Below are positions 42,887 to 55,424 of a DNA stretch of 64,000 nt, piece after piece (position 1 is the stretch's first letter; each line of letters starts with the position of its first letter). Location of the stretch: the NCBI GenBank assembly GCA_964036045.1, contig OZ038381.1:124751708-124815707 (forward strand). The letters are read 5' to 3'. Source of the stretch: Eutreptiella sp. 'Long Island Sound 2002' (lineage: Eukaryota > Euglenozoa > Euglenophyceae > Eutreptiales > Eutreptiaceae). Position numbers and translations under genes: made by a program. The notes under the pieces were generated by a model. It saw only the letters and a list, made by a program, of their open reading frames with translations. It did not search any database and was not told the origin of the DNA.

Positions 42887-44566
42887 AGCGGAGTCCCCCC
42901 CGGCGAATCCGAGGTTCTTCCTCGAAGGGGCCCACGAGCCCAGGGGACGCCACCGGGTTTTTTCGGCCAGGCCGACGGAGCTCCCACCGGCGACCCCCCC
43001 CCCCCACGAGGGAGGGAGCACACAACAACCGCCAGCCCCCCCCCCCCCCTCAGCCCCCCCAAAAAAGGGACTCCGGCGCGGAGGGTTGGGGATATAGTCC
43101 CATGCCGCGCGGCCATGAATCGACATGGCCCTACACCGGGCGATACACGCCCTCCCCCCCCCCTCGCTCAAGAGGGGCCGCCGTCGTCCCCCGGGCAGGG
43201 AGCAACCCCCCCCCCCCCCCCCCCTTCAAGGAACGGCCGCCCTCGGGAGCCCTCGCCCAGCCCCCGGGGGCCTCTCGGGGTTCGCCCCCGAGCCCGCCGG
43301 GCCCTTCCACGCCCCCCCTCACCAGCCGCAGCCCAAGGGCCCGCCCGGTCTCCCCCGCGCCGGCCCACAACCACCAGTGACCCGGGCCCCGGAGCCCCGG
43401 TGCCCAGCCCCGCCCGCGCCCCCGGTATCCATCCGGAGGGGCCCGTCCCGGTCCGGTTCGGCCGCGAGGGGACGGCGTGGCGCTCCCCCCCGCCTCAACC
43501 AGGATTTGCCCCCGTGGATGATGCTCGGCGGCATTCGTCCCCGCCGAGAGGGGTGCGGGCCCCACCGCTGACCGCGGCCCCCCCGACACCTCGAGCGCCC
43601 CGGGATCCCCGGCCGACTTTGGCCAGCCCCGGCCGCTCCTCCGCCCGGTCGGCCGCACGGTGACGCTCTGCGGCTGAGCTCACCGCACCCCCGTCCCCCT
43701 GGCGCGCGCACCCACCCACCAGCCCACAGCCCCCCCCCCCCCCCCCCCCCACCCGCACGGGGGGGGCCGAAGGCCCCTGGGTGGGGCCCCCAGAACCCCT
43801 GCAGCTACGCCTCCCGATTGGAGGGTGGTGGGGCCCGCCGGTGCGCGGTACGAGCCCCCGCCACCCTCCATCCACCTGCCGCGTCCCCCTAACCCCCCCC
43901 CTGTCCCCCACCCCGGCTGGGGCGGCGCGGCTCGCGCGTGCGGTTCGAGCCCGCGCCGCCCCTTGTTGCATTATACGGGCAGTGCGGGCCGCCAGGAGAG
44001 CGGAGGGGCCCCGCACTGCCCCGAGCGCCCCCCCCCACGATAGCTGGCGCTAAAGGCCAACCAGCGCCTGGCGGGCTGTTGTGCAGGGGGGGCGAGGCGA
44101 CCGGGCGCTTCGTACCCGCCCCCAACGGGGGTCTGTACGCACCAGACCGGGCACAGACACCCGTTGGGGGGTAGCCAAACCACCACCCAACACAGCACCA
44201 CGGCCACAGGAGGAAGGGAATAGCCCCGGGCAACGGCCTCCCCCAGGCCGAGGGAAGGTGCCGACCGCCAGGCTCATCCTGGCCCCCGATTTCCTCTTCA
44301 TTGTCATCCCCCTTGGCCGTCCCGGCCCACAGTCCCCGCGGCGGGTAAGTTCCCGGGGTAGAACCCTAAGAACTTCGGTGACGGAAACGCAGGTCGTGGT
44401 TTCGCACCCGGCCGACGTAGGGGCCTCCGCCCCCACGGGACCCCAGGGCACCCCGGCCATCCCAGCCGGGGATAACCCGCCGCCAGCGCCCCGGCCCCCA
44501 TCCCCAGGCTTTCCGGCCTCAGTTCCCGTGCGTCTTCCTCGCCACATCCTCGTAGTGAACGGCTAG
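42887..44566. repeat. GC-rich unit B, copy 2
   Basis: The duplicate of 23049-24716, differing mainly in C-run lengths and scattered substitutions. It contains the foldback at 43919-43962 and the hairpin at 44119-44170. Confidence 0.82.
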
Positions 44567-44728
44567 GTAGCAGGCCACACCACCACACCACCCCACGGCA
44601 CGCCCCCCACGCGCCCCACGCCGCCCCCGGCCTCCCACCAGGGGCCCAACTCTGGACCGTTGTCAGTCGAGCAGGGCCCCACACCCCCCGCCGCCCTCAC
44701 GCCACCCCTTCCCCTACCCTACACGAAA

Positions 44729-47700
44729 GCCCCACGCCGTTGCGCCCCTGCGCAGCCCCACACTGCTGCGCCCCTGCGTGGCCCCGCGCTGCTGCGCCCT
44801 TGCACAGCCCCATGGTGCCGCGCCCATGCGCGGCCCCACGCTGCGCCCCTTCGCATCACCACGCTGCTGCACCCCTGCGCAGCCCCACGCTGCAGCACCC
44901 CCGCGCGGCCCCGCGCTGCTGCGCCCATGCACAGCCCTCGCTGCTGCCCATGCGCGACCCCACGCCACTGCGCCCGCGCGCAGCCCACACTGCTGCGCCC
45001 CTACGCAGCCCCACGCTGCTGCGCACCTGCACTGCCCCCCACTGCCGCGCCCCTGTGCAGCCCGACGCTGCCGCGCCCTTGCGCGGCCCCACGCTGCGCC
45101 CCTACGCAGCCACATACATCACCTTTGCGCAGCCCCACGCTGCTGCGCCCCTGCGCAGCTCCGCGCTGCGCCCATACGCGGCCCCATGATGCGCCCCTGC
45201 GCAGCCTCCCACCACTGCGCCGCCCCACGCTGCGCCCCTGCGAAGCCCCATGCCGCTGCGCCCCTACACAACCCCCCCACCACTGCGCCGCCCCACACAG
45301 TTGCTCTGCGCATCCCCACGCTGCTGCACCCCCGCGCAGCCCCACGCTGCTGCGCCCCTGCGCGGCCCCACGCTGCGTCCCTGCACAGCCCCCCTCTGCT
45401 GCGCCCCTACGCAGCACCACGCTGCTGCGCCCGTGCGCAGCCCCACACTGCACTCCAGCGCAGCCCCACGCTGCTACGCCCCCGCACACTCCCACGCTGC
45501 TGCTCCCTGCACAGCCCCACGCTGCTGCGCCCCTGCACAGCCCCGACTGCCGCGCCCCTGCGCAGCCCCACGCTACTGCGCCCCTGCGCAGCCCCACGCT
45601 GCTGCGCCCCTGCCGACTCCACGCTGTTGCACCCCTGCGCAACCCCGCGCTATGCCCCTGCGCAGCCCCGCGCTTCGCCCCTGCGCGGCCCCACGCTGCG
45701 CCCCTGCGCAACCCCGCGCAGCCCCGCACTGCTACGCCCCTGCGCCGCCCCAAACCGTTGCGCCCCTACGCAGCCCCACGCTGCGCCCTTGCGCAGCCCC
45801 ACGCTGCGGCCCCCCTGCACAGCCCCATGCCGCGCCCCGGCGCGGCCCCACGCTGCGCCCCTACGCTGCCCCAAGCTGCGCCCATACGCGGCCCCACGCT
45901 GCACTCCTGCGCGGCCCCACGCTGCGCCCCTGCCCAGCCCCGCGCTGCGCCCCTGCACAGCCCCCCGCTGCTGCTCCCCTGCGCGGCCCCACGTTGCTGC
46001 GCCCCTGCGCAGCCCCGCGCTTCGCATCTGCGCAGCCCCAAGCTGTGCCCCTGCGCAGCCCCGCACTGCTAAACTCCTGCGCCGCCCCAAACCGTTGCGC
46101 CCCTACGCAGCCCCACGCTGCGGCGCCCTTGCGCAGCCCCACGCTGCGGCGCCCCTGCACGGCCCCATGCCGCGCCCCGGCGCAGCCCCACGCTGCTACG
46201 CCCCTGCGCAGCCCAACGCTGCGCCCCTACGCAGCCCCACGCTGCACCCATACGCGGCCCCACGATGCACTCCTGCGCGGCCCCACGCTCCGCCCCTGCC
46301 CAGCCCCGCGCTGCGCCCCTGCACAGCCCCACGCTGCTGCTCCCCTGCGCGGCCCCACACTACTGCGCCCCTGCGTAGCCCCGCGCTTCGCATCTGCGCA
46401 GCCCCAAGCTGTGCCCCTGCGCACCCCCGCACTGCTACGCCCCTGCGCCGCCCCAAACCGTTGCGCCCCTACGGAGCCCCACGCTGCGCCCTTGCGCAGC
46501 CCCACGCTGCGGCGCCCTTGCACGGCCCCATGCCGCGCCCCTACGCAGCCCCACGCTGCGCCCTTGCGCAGCCCCACGCTGCGGCGCCCCTGCACGGCCC
46601 CATGCCGCGCCCCGGCGCAGCCCCACGCTGCTACGCCCTTGCGCAGCCCCACGCTGCGCCCCTACGGAGCCCCACGCTGCGCCCATACACGGCCCCACGC
46701 TGCACTCCTGCGCGGCCCCACGCCGTGCCCCTGCCCAGCCCCGCGCTGCGCCCCTGCACAGCCCCACGCTGCTGCTCCCCTACGCGGCCCCACGCTACTG
46801 CGCCCCTGCGCAGCCCCGCGCTTCGCATATGCGCAGCCCGACGCTATGCCCCCGCGCACCCCCGCACTGCTACGCCCCTGCGCAGCCCCGCACTGCTACG
46901 CCCCTGCGCCGCACCATGCTGCGCCCCTACGCAGCCCCACGCTGCGCCCCTGCGCGGCCCCACGCTGCTGCGCCCCTTCACGGCCCCATACCAAGCCCCG
47001 GCGCAGCCCCAGGCTGCTGCGCCCTTGCACAGCCCCACGCTGCTGCGCCCCTGCGCGGCCCCGCGCCGCGCCCCTGCACGGCCCCATGCCGCGCCCATAC
47101 GCGGCCCCACGCTGCACTCCTACGCGGCCCCACGCGGCGCCCCTGCCCAGCCCCGCGCTGCGCCCCTGCACAGCCCCACGCTGCTGCTCCCCCGCGCGGC
47201 CCCACGCTCCTGCGCCCCTGCGCAGCCCCGCGCTTCGCATCTGCGCAGCGCCACGCTGCGCCCCCGCGCAGCCCCACACTGCTGCGCCCCTGCGCCGCAC
47301 CATGCTGCGCCCCTACGCAGCCCCACGCTGCGCCCCTGCACGGCCCCTTACCACGCCCAGGCGCAGCGCCATGCTGCTGCGCCCTTGCGCAGCCCCACGC
47401 TGCTGCGCCCCTGCACGGCCCCTTGCCGCGCCCCCACGCAGCCCCGCGCTGCGCCCCTGCGCAGCCCAACGCTGCTGCGCCCCTACGCAGCCCCCCACTT
47501 CGCCCCATTCGCGGCCCCACACTGCGCTCCCGCGCAGCCTCGCGCTGCTACGCCCCTGCGCCCCTGCGCGGCCCCGCGCCGCGCCCCTTCACGGCCCCAT
47601 GCCACGCCCATACGCGGCCCCACGCTGCACTCCTGCGCGGCCCCACGCTGCTGCACCCCTGCGTAGCTCCGCGTTGCTGCGCCCCTACGCAGCACCACGC

Positions 47701-50700
47701 TGCTGCGCCCCTGCGTAGCCCCATGCTGTACTCCAGCGCAGCCCCGCGCTGCTACGCCACTGCGCGGCCCCAGGTTGCTGCGCCCACGCTGCTACGCCCC
47801 TGCACAGCCCCACGCTGCTGCGCCCCTGCACAGCCCTGGCTGCCGCGCCCTTGCGCGGCCCCACGCTGTTGCGCCCCCGCGCAACCCCGCGCTGCTCCCC
47901 TCCGCAGCCCCGCGCTTCGCCCCTGCGCAGCCCCACGCTGCGCCCCTGCGCAACCCCGCACTGCACCCCTGCGCAGCCCGCCACTGCTACGCCCCTGACT
48001 GCCCCAAACCACTGGGCCCCTACGCAGCCCCACGCTGCGGCGCCCCTGCACGGCCCCATGCCGCGCCCCGGCGCAGCCCCAAGCTGCTACGCCCCTGCGC
48101 AGCTCCACGCTGCTGTGCCCCTGCGCGGCCCCGCGCCGCGCCCCCGCACGGCCCCATGCCGCGCCCATACGCGGCCCCACGCTGCACTCCTGCGCGGCCC
48201 CACGATGCGCCCCCTGCCCAGCCCTGCGCTGCTGCTCCCCTGCGCGGCCCCACGCTGCTGCGCCCCTGCGCGGCCCCGAGCTTCGCATCTGCGCAGCCCC
48301 AAGCTGCGCCCCCGCGCAGCCCCGCACTGCGCCCCTGCGCAGCCCTGCACTGCTGCGCCCCTGCGGCGCACCACGCTGCGCCCCTGCGCAGCCCCAAGCT
48401 GCTGCGCCCCTGCGCAGCCCCACGCCGCGCCCCAACACGGCCCCTTGCCGCGCCCCCGCGCAGCCCCGCGCTGCGCCCCTGCGCAGCCCAACGCTGCTGC
48501 GCCCCTACGCAGCCCCCCGCTGCGCCCCATTCGCGGCTCCACGCTGCGCCCCGGCGCAGCCTCGCGCTGCTACGCCCCTGTGCAGCCCCACGCTGCGCCC
48601 CCGCGCAGCCCCACGCTGTGCCCCTTCACGGCCCCACGCCACGCCCATACGCGGCCCCACGCTGCACTCTTGCGCGGCCCCACGCTGCGCCCCGGCCCAG
48701 CCCCGCGCTGCGCCCTTGCGCAGCCCCACGCTGCTGCGCCCCTGCGCAACCCCACACTGCTGCGCCCCGGCGCCGCGCCACAGTGCTGCGCCCCTGCGCC
48801 GCACCACGCTGCGCCCCTACGCAGCCCCACGCTGCGCCCCTACGCAGCCCCGCGCTGCGCCCGTGCGCAACCCCACGTTGCGCCCCTGCGCAGCCCCACA
48901 CTGCTGCGCCCCGGCGCCGCCCCACACTGCTACGCCCCTGCGCCGCCCCAAACCATTGGGCCCCTACGCAGCCCCACGCTGCGCTCGTGCGCAGCCCCAC
49001 GCTGCGGCGCCCCTGCACGGCCCCATGCCGCGCCCCGGCGCAGCCCCACGATGCTACGCCGCTGCGCGGCTCCACGCTGCTGCGCCCCTGCGCGGCCCCG
49101 CGCCGCGCCCCTACACGGCCCCATGCCGCGCCCATACGCGGCCCCACGCTGCACTCCTGCGCGGCCCCACGCGTCGCCCCTGCCCAGCCCCGCGCTGCGC
49201 CCCTGCACAGCCCCACGCTGCTACTCCCCTGCGCGGCCCCACGCTGCTGCGCCCCTGCGCGGCCCCGCGCTTCGCATCTGCGCAGCCCCCCGCGCCCCCG
49301 CGCAGCCCCGCACTGCGCCCCTGCGCAGCCCCGCACTGCTGCGCCCCTGCGCCGCACCACGCTGCGCCCCTGCGCAGCCCCACGCTGCTGCGCCCCTGCG
49401 CAGACCCAGGCTGCTCCGCCCCTGCGCGACCCCACGCTGCGCCCCTTCACGGCCCCACGCCACGCCCATACGCGGCCCCACGCTGCACTCCTGCGCGGCC
49501 CCACGCTGCGCCCCGGCCCAGCCCCGCGCAGCCCCGCGCTGCTGCTCCCATGCGCGGCGCCACGCTGCGGCGCCCCTGGGCAGCCCCGTGCTGCGCCCCT
49601 GCGCCGCCCCACACTGCTGCGCCCCTGCGCCGCACAACGCTGCGCCCCTGCGCAGCCCCACGCTGCGCCCCTACGGAGCCCCACGCTGCGCCCCTACGCA
49701 GCCCCACGCTGCGCCCCTGCGCAACCCCACACTGCTGCGCCCCTGCGCAGCCCCACACTGCTGCGCCCTTGCGCGGCCCCACACTGCTGCGCCCCTGCGC
49801 CGCACCACGCTGCGCCCCTGCGCAGCCCCACGCTGCGCCCCTACTCAGCCCCACTCTGCGCCCCTGCGCAGCCCCACGCTGCTGCGCCCCTTCACGGCCC
49901 CATGCCGCGCCCATGCGCGGCACCGCCCTGTGCCCCTGCGCAGCCCCACGCTGCTGCGCCCCTGCGCCGCCCCACGCTGCGCCCCTGCGCAGCCCTACAC
50001 TGCTGCGCCCCTGCGCCGCCCCACACTGCTGCGCCCCTGCGCCGCACCAGGCTGCGCCCCTGCGGAGCCCCACGCTGCGCCCCTACTCAGCCCCACGCTG
50101 CGCCCCTGCGCAGCCCCACCTTAGTGCGCCCCTTCACGGCCCCATGCCGCGCCCCGGCGCAGCCCCATGCTGTTGTGCCCCTGCGCAGCCCCACGCTGCG
50201 CCCCTGCGCAACCCCACGCTGCGCCCCCGCGCCACGCCCATGCGCGGCCCCACGCTGCACTCCTGCGCGGCCCCACGCTGCGCCCCGGCCCAGCCCCGCG
50301 CAGCCCCGCGCTGCTGCTCCCATGCGCGGCGCCACGCTGCTGCGCCCCTGCGCAACCCCGCGCCGCGCCCCCGCGCCACGCCCTTGCGCGGCCCCACGCT
50401 GCACTCCTGCGCGGCCCCACGCTGCGCCCCGGCCCAGCCCCGCGCAGCCCCGCGCTGCTGCTCCCATGCGCGGCGCCACGCTGCTGCGCCCCTGCGCAGC
50501 CCCGTGCTGCGCCCCTGCGCAGCCCCACCCTGCTGCGCCCCGGCGCCGCCCCACACTGCTGCGCCCCTGCGCCGCACCACGCTACGCCCTTGCGCAGCCC
50601 CACGCTGCGCCCCTACGCAGCCCCAGGCTGCGCCCCTGCGCAACCCCACACTGCTGCGCCCCTTCACGGCCCCATGCCGCGCCCATGCGCGGCACCGCCC

Positions 50701-53700
50701 TGTGCCCCTGCGCAGCCCCACGCTGCTTCGCCCCTGCGCAGCCCCACACTGCTGCGCCCCTACGCCGCCCCACGCTGCGCCCCTGCGCAGCCCTACACTG
50801 CTGCGCCCCTGCGCCGCCCCACACTGCTGCGCCCCTGCGCCGCAACACGCTGCGCCCCTGCGCAGCCCCACGCTGCGCCCCTACTCAGCCACACGCTGCG
50901 CCCCTGCGCAGCCCCACGCTACTGCGCCCCTTCACGGCCCCATGCCGCGCCCTGGCGCCGCCCCACGCTGCTGCGCCCCTGCGCAGCCCCACGCTGCGCC
51001 CTTGCGCAGCCCCACGCTGCTGCGCCCCTGCGCAGCCCCGCGCCGCGCCCCCGCGCGGCCCCACGCTGCGCCCCTGCGCGGCCCAGCGCTGCTGCGCCCA
51101 TGCGCAACCCCACGCTGCGCCCCTGCGCGGCCCCATGCCGCGCCCATGCGCGGCCCCACACTGCACTCGTGCGCGGCCCCACGCTGCGCCCCTGCCCAGC
51201 CCCACGCTGCGCCCCTGCCCAGCCCAACACTACTGCGCCCCTGCGCAGCGCCACGGTGCGCCCCTGCTCCGCCGTGCGCTGCTGCGCCCCTGCGCCGCCC
51301 CACGCTGCGCCCCTGCGCAGCCCCACGCTACTGCGCCCCTGCACGGCCCCATGCCGCGCCCATGTGCGGCCCCGCGCTGCGCCCCTGCGCAGCCCCGCAC
51401 TGCGCCCCTAAGCAGCCCCACGCTGCGCCCGTGCGCAACCCCACACTGCTGCGCCCCTGCGCAGCCCCACAGTCCTGCGCCCCTGTGCCGCACCACGCTG
51501 CGCCCTTGCGCAGCCCCACGCTGCGCCCCTACTCAGCCCCACGCTACGCCCCTGCCCAGCCCCACGCTGCTGCGCCCCTTCACGTCCCCATGCCGCGCCT
51601 ATGCGCGGCCCCGCGCTACGCCTCTGCGCAGCCCCACGCTGCTACGCCCCGGCGCAGCCCCACACTGCTGCGCCCCTGCGCCGCCCCACACTGCGCCCCT
51701 GCGCAGCCCCACACTGCTGCGCCCCTGCGCCGCCCCACACTGCTGCGCCCCTGCGCAGCACCACGCTGCGCCCCTGCGCAGCCCCACGCTGCGCCCCTAC
51801 TCAGCCCCACGCTGCGCCCCTGCGCAGCCCCACGCTGCTGCGCCCCTTCACGGCCCCATGCCGCGCCCCTGCGCAGCCCCACGCTGCGGCGCCCCTGCGC
51901 AGCCCCACGCTGCTGCGCCCCTGCGCAACCCCACGCTGCGCCCCTGCGCGGCCCCATGCCGCGCCCATGCGCGGCCCCGCGCTGCACTCCTACGCAGCCC
52001 CACGCTGCGCCCCTGCCCAGCCCCGCGCTGCGCCCTTGCCCAGCCCCACACTACTGCGCCCCTGGGGAGCCCCACGCTGCGCCCCTGCTCAGCCCCGCGC
52101 TGCTGCGCCTCTGCGCCGCCCCACGCTGCGCCCCTGCGCAGCCCCACGCTACTGCGCCCCTGCACGGCCCCATGCCGCGCCCATGCGCGGCCCCGCGCTG
52201 CGCCCCTGCGCAGCCCCCCACCGGGCCCCTGCGCAGCCCCACGCTGCGCCCCTGCTCAGCCCCGCGCTGCTGAGCCCCTGCGCCGCCCCAAGCTGCGCCC
52301 CTGCGCAGCCCCACGCTGCTGCACCCCTCCACGGCCCCATGCCGCGCCCATGCGCGGCCCCGCCCTGCGCCCCCGCGAAGCCCCACGCTGCCGCACCCCT
52401 GCGCAGCCCAACACTGCGCCCCTGCGCAGCCCCACACTGCTGCGCCCCTGCGCAGCCCCACGTTGCGCCCCTACTCAGCCCCACGCTGCGCCCCTGCGCA
52501 GCCCCACGCTGCTGCGCCCCTGCGCAGCCCCACGCTGCGCCCCTGCGCCGCCCCACGCTGCGCCCCTGCGCAGCCCCACGCTACTGCGCCCCTGCACGGC
52601 CCCATGCCGCGCCCATGCGCGGCCCCGCGCTGCGCCCCTGCGCAGCCCCCCACCGGGCCCCTGCGCAGCCCCACGCTGAGCCCCTGCTCAGCCCCGCGCT
52701 GCTGAGCCCCTGCGCCGCCCCACGCTGCGCCCCTGCGCAGCCCCACGCTGTTGCACCCCTCCACGGCCCCATGCCGCGCCCATGCGCGGCCCCGCGCTGC
52801 GCCCCTGCGAAGCCCCACGCTGCCGCGCCCCTGCGCAGCCCCACACTGCGCCCCTGCGCAGCCCCACACTGCTGCGCCCCTGCGCAGCCCCACGTTGCTG
52901 CGCCCCTGCGCAGCCCCACGCTGCGCCCCTGCGCAGCCCCACGCTGCGCCCCTGCGCCGCCCCACGCTGCGCCCCTGCGCAGCCCCACGCTACTGCGCCC
53001 CTGCACGGCCCCATGCCGCGCCCATGCGCGGCCCCGCGCTGCGCCCCTGCGCAGCCCCCCACCGGGCCCCTGCGCAGCCCCACGCTGAGCCCCTGCTCAG
53101 CCCCGCGCTGCTGAGCCCCTGCGCCGCCCCACGCTGCGCCCCTGCGCAGCCCCACGCTGTTGCACCCCTCCACGGCCCCATGCCGCGCCCATGCGCGGCC
53201 CCGCGCTGCGCCCCTGCGAAGCCCCACGCTGCCGCGCCCCTGCGCAGCCCCACACTGCGCCCCTGCGCAGCCCCACACTGCTGCGCCCCTGCGCAGCCCC
53301 ACGTTGCGCCCCTACTCAGCCCCACGCTGCGCCCCTGCGCAGCCCCACGCTGCTGCGCCCTTGCGCAGCCCCACGCTACGCCCCTTCGCAGCGGCACGCT
53401 GCTGCGCCCCTGCGCCGCCCCGCGCCGCGCCCCCGCGCAGCCCCGCGCCGCGCCCCCGCGCCGCCCAGCGCTGCTGCGCCCCTGCGCAGCCCCGCGCCGC
53501 GCCCCCGCGCAGCCCCACGCTGCACCTCTGCGCAGCCCAGCGCTGCTCCGCCCCTGCGCAACCCCACGCTGCGCCCCTGCGCGGCCCCAAGCTGCGCCCC
53601 TGCCCAGCCCCACGCTGCGCGCCTGCCCAGCCCCACACTACTGCGCCCTTGCGAAGCCCCACGTTACGCCCCTGCTTAGCCCCGCACTGCGCCCCTGCAC

Positions 53701-54275
53701 AGCCCCACGATGCGCCCCTGCTCAGCCCCGCGCTGTTGCGCTCCTGCGCCGCCCCACGCTGGGCCCCTGCGCAGCCCCACGCTACTGCGCCCCTGCACGG
53801 CCCCATGCCGCGCCCATGCGCGGCCCCGCGCCGCGCCCATGCGCCGCCCAACGCTGCGCCCCTGCGCAGCCCCGTGCTGCGCCCCTGCGCAGCCCCACGC
53901 TGCTGCGCCCCTGCGCCGCCCCACACTGCTGCGCCCCTGCACCGCACCACGCTGCGCCCCTGCGCGGCCCCACACGGCTGCGCCCCTGCACCGCCCCACA
54001 CGGCTGCGCCCTGGCACCGCACCACGCTGCGCCCCTGCGCAGCCCCTACGCAGCCCCACGCTGCGCCCCTGCGCAGCCCCGCACCGCGCCCCTGCGGGGC
54101 CCCACACTGCTGCACCCCTGCGCCGCCCCACACGGCTGCGCCCCTACACCGCACCACACAGCGCCCCTGCGCAGCCCCTACGCAGCCCCACGCTGCGCCC
54201 CTGCGCGGCCCCACGGTGCGTCGCCCCTCCGCGACCCCATGCCGTGCCCCGGCGCAGCCCCACGCTGCGCCCTTG
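44729..54275. repeat. GC-rich minisatellite array A2, 23/26-bp unit
   Basis: About 9.5 kb, the counterpart of A1 but longer and with different higher-order structure. CCAAACCGTTG-marked units of about 330-370 bp lie near 45757, 46088 and 46458. A 409-bp unit is repeated at 52751 and 53160, with a more diverged copy near 52319. The longest stop-free frame is 1634 codons (47775-52679). As in A1, all frames are open, so these are not annotated as genes. Confidence 0.95.
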
Positions 54276-54850
54276 CCGCTCGTCCCGCAGCCCACAGAGG
54301 GGCCCCCATCGGGTGTGCCGGCGCCCTTGCACACGCGCCCCCCGCAGCCTGGCCTGCGCAGCGCGCGTGCCCCCGGCGCGCCCGCCAACCCCATGGAGTG
54401 GGGCTCTCAGGGCGGCCGCCGGCCACCGGCCTGTCCGCCCGCGCCGCCCCGCGGCCGCCACGGGCCCCGCACCCGCATGGGGCCGCTTCCACGTCGGCCG
54501 CCCGCTGCTACCCACGCGCCCGGCCCCGGCCTCGGCCCCCAGGCCACGCTTCCAGCTGGCCGCTGGTCCCGCGGCCCACAGTGGGGCCCGCATCGGGCGC
54601 GCTAACGCCCTTGCACACGCACCCTCCACGGCCAGGCCTGCGCGGCGCGCGTGCCCCTGGCGCGCCCGCCGACCCCATGGAGTGGGGCTCTCAGGGCCAC
54701 CGCCGGCAGCCGGCCGGTCCGCCCACACCGCCCCGCGACCGCCACGGGCCCCGCACCCGCATGGCACCGCCTCCGCCTCGGCCGCCCGCCGCTACCCACG
54801 CGCCCGGCCCAGGCCTGGACCCCCCGGCCGGCCGTGCCGCGCGGCCTCCC
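54276..54850. repeat. 284-bp tandem duplication at the end of array A2
   Basis: The same structure as 32775-33350. The ATGGAGTGGGGCTCTCAGGG landmark lies at 54393 and 54677. Confidence 0.85.
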
Positions 54851-55293
54851 GCACACGAGACACAGGGACGGGCACCAGGGGATAGACCATACATAATCCC
54901 CGCCCCCTCCACCCCCTTACTCCACCTCCGCACGGGACGTAGCCCCCTCCCCTGTCGCGGGGGAGTGGCGGCTGGAAGCAAGGGGAACCGGGGCCCCGCA
55001 GGTCCCCGGACAGGTGGTCCCTCCATCCCGCCCCCCATCCCGCCTCCGCTTCGCACAGGTGCGCGCACCCTCCCCCCACGGCGGGGGAGGGAACCAAGGT
55101 CACACGAGCAGGTGGTCCCTCTCACAGCGACGCGCGCCCCCTCCCCCCAGACAGAAGGCGGAACCCCCCCCCCCCCCCCTTCGGTCGTTGTCGGCACACG
55201 CCCGGCCAGCGTGACGCCGGCCGACTGCTCCCTTGCGCCCTGCCCAAGGAGAGCGTGTCTGGCAATTTCTCCCGCCGGCACGTGCTGGGTGCC
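54851..55293. other. GC-rich spacer, second copy
   Basis: Near-identical to 33351-33794, with a shorter C-run. No gene or RNA is recognised. Confidence 0.6.
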
Positions 55294-55424
55294 ACAACAA
55301 CAACAACAACAACAACAATACCTACCTACCTACCTACCTACCTACCTACCTACCTACCTACCTGCCTACCTACCTACCTACCTACCTACCTACATACATA
55401 CATACATACATACATTCATACATA
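55294..55424. repeat. (CAA)n-(CCTA)n-(CATA)n compound microsatellite, second copy
   Basis: The same order as 33795-33934, with fewer CCTA units. Confidence 0.96.
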